Source: Trebonia sp963759545
GTDB taxonomy: Bacteria > Actinomycetota > Actinomycetes > Streptosporangiales > Streptosporangiaceae
Length of the DNA stretch: 64,000 nt
NCBI GenBank assembly: GCA_963759545.1
Contig: CAVXAB010000047.1
Location: 1 to 64,000, forward strand
Direction of reading: 5' to 3'
A program made the translations under genes and the position numbers. How positions within the stretch are numbered: the stretch's first letter is position 1; each line of letters begins with the position of its first letter. The notes below the pieces were generated by a model. The model worked only from the letters and a program-made list of their open reading frames with translations. It did no database searches and was not told the origin of the DNA. Of the stretch, positions 63,285 to 64,000 are shown one piece after another.

Positions 63285-64000
63285 GTGGAGGGTGATGACC
63301 TAGATCGCGGGAAACGGGCGGCCGCCGCGCCTGGCCGCCGCGCCGGGTTGCTGCTGTCAGGGGTGGCCGTGCTTGCCGTGCTGGCGGGCGGAAGCCTCTA
63401 CCTGGCGCGCGGCGTGTTTTCCGCGAGCCAGGCGTCCGGCCAAGCGACCGTAGACTCGCGGACCATGGCGGCCGGATGCGGCGCGGCGGGCACCGCATCC
63501 TGTGCGGCGAGCCCGGCGGGCGTCACCGTCGTGATGCCGCCCGCGGTGGTGACGGTCCCGCCCCGCCAGGTCACGGCCCGCGCGCACCCGACCGGGACCA
63601 AGCCGTCGCCTTCGCGTTCCGGTTCGCCGTCGCCGGGCCAGACCACGCCCGCGACCGGAGCGGCAAGCTCCCAGGCCTCGCCGCCCGCCTCCTCCCCTGC
63701 CCCTGGCGGCACCGCCGGCGCCCAGGGCGGCACGGCCGCCGCGCAGGTCCTCGCGCTGATCAACCAGGCGCGCGCCGGGGCGGGGCTGCCCGCGCTGACG
63801 GTCACCGGGGGGCTTGACGCCAGCTCATCAGCGCACAACCTGCTGATGGCCGGCGGCTGCGGGCTCTCCCACCAGTGCCCGGGCGAGCCGGCGCTCGGCG
63901 ACAGGGAGACCGCCGCCGGGGTGCACTGGACCGCCGCCGGCGAGAACATCGGCGAGGGCGGCCCGGTGGCGGACACTACCGCGGCCATCGCCCAGATGGC
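63285..64000 (+). CDS. Membrane-anchored CAP/SCP (YkwD-like) domain protein, truncated by the window end
   Basis: Open from GTG at 63285 to the window edge (238 residues seen). A basic N-terminus is followed by one membrane helix (LLLSGVAVLAVLAGGSLYLA), then a long Pro/Ser/Thr/Ala/Gly-rich wall-spanning linker. The CAP domain begins with AAQVLALINQARAGAGLPAL and continues TAAGENIGEGGPV with the conserved active-site region His/Glu. CAP proteins of bacteria are secreted, with mostly unknown enzymology. The C-terminus lies outside the window. Confidence 0.85.
   Translation, partial: MEGDDLDRGKRAAAAPGRRAGLLLSGVAVLAVLAGGSLYLARGVFSASQASGQATVDSRTMAAGCGAAGTASCAASPAGVTVVMPPAVVTVPPRQVTARAHPTGTKPSPSRSGSPSPGQTTPATGAASSQASPPASSPAPGGTAGAQGGTAAAQVLALINQARAGAGLPALTVTGGLDASSSAHNLLMAGGCGLSHQCPGEPALGDRETAAGVHWTAAGENIGEGGPVADTTAAIAQM

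Noticed and set aside
63357..63988. Minus-strand open frame of 196 codons
   Set aside because: It is the shadow of the CAP-domain gene starting at 63285, which has a membrane helix and recognisable domain.

Overview
The window is high-GC DNA from an actinomycete. Evidence for this includes the uvrC-rapZ-yvcK-whiA block, a GarA-FtsR-bifunctional nuclease-MerR-gcvP block with the gene order known from mycobacteria, an Rv0474-like regulator, frequent GTG starts and long T-less intergenic hairpins. The zinc-ribbon version of GarA and the gene content would suit Streptosporangiales or a neighbouring order; that placement is an inference.

Layout. 1-6742: a shredded FdhF-type molybdoenzyme, a GT-C membrane glycosyltransferase, a convergent spacer holding two tandem copies of a structured unit, then a frameshifted ROK regulator divergent from an MFS transporter. 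6972-12089: uvrC, rapZ, yvcK and whiA on the minus strand. 12322-16247: a P450, a VOC protein, a four-hairpin spacer, and alanine dehydrogenase divergent from an Lrp regulator. 16411-19718: a three-gene operon (acyl-CoA-dehydrogenase-like flavoprotein, PhnD-like binding protein without a signal peptide, TusA-like/diiron ferritin-like protein). 19878-30611: a metE remnant, a dispersed palindromic repeat, an orphan membrane protein, an epimerase, a methyltransferase, DUF488, a DinB protein, a double-RCK potassium channel, ApbE, a Rieske lipoprotein and a cupin.

30800-40097: gcvP under a glycine riboswitch, followed by the merR, bifunctional nuclease, ftsR and garA genes, then a two-gene sugar-nucleotide/phospholipid operon. 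40374-45342: an Rv0474-like regulator, a phasin-like protein, a second DinB protein and a 1,052-residue NACHT NTPase carrying a SUMF1-like segment and a pentapeptide tandem repeat. 45456-49701: a CUT1-type sugar ABC importer. 49996-54126: a split PTS-dependent dihydroxyacetone kinase set (HPr, DhaM, EI, DhaL; no DhaK) around an IclR regulator; two copies of one 17-bp operator-like palindrome tie the two halves together. 54842-64000: a TetR regulator, an orphan protein, an ABC-F protein, an AAA+ ATPase, a DHA2 exporter divergent from an HxlR regulator, and a truncated CAP-domain protein.

The most unusual material is non-coding. There are the two tandem structured units at 3742-4145; a family of long inverted repeats, three of which sit 22-25 bp after a TTGCTGTTATC-like motif; a pair of about 180-bp repeats built around a palindrome of up to 42 bp; and a G-rich element upstream of whiA, merR and tetR that has also become the first 43 or so codons of yvcK. 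Five genes carry frameshifts, four of them only one or two single-base indels, so consensus errors must be considered before calling them pseudogenes.
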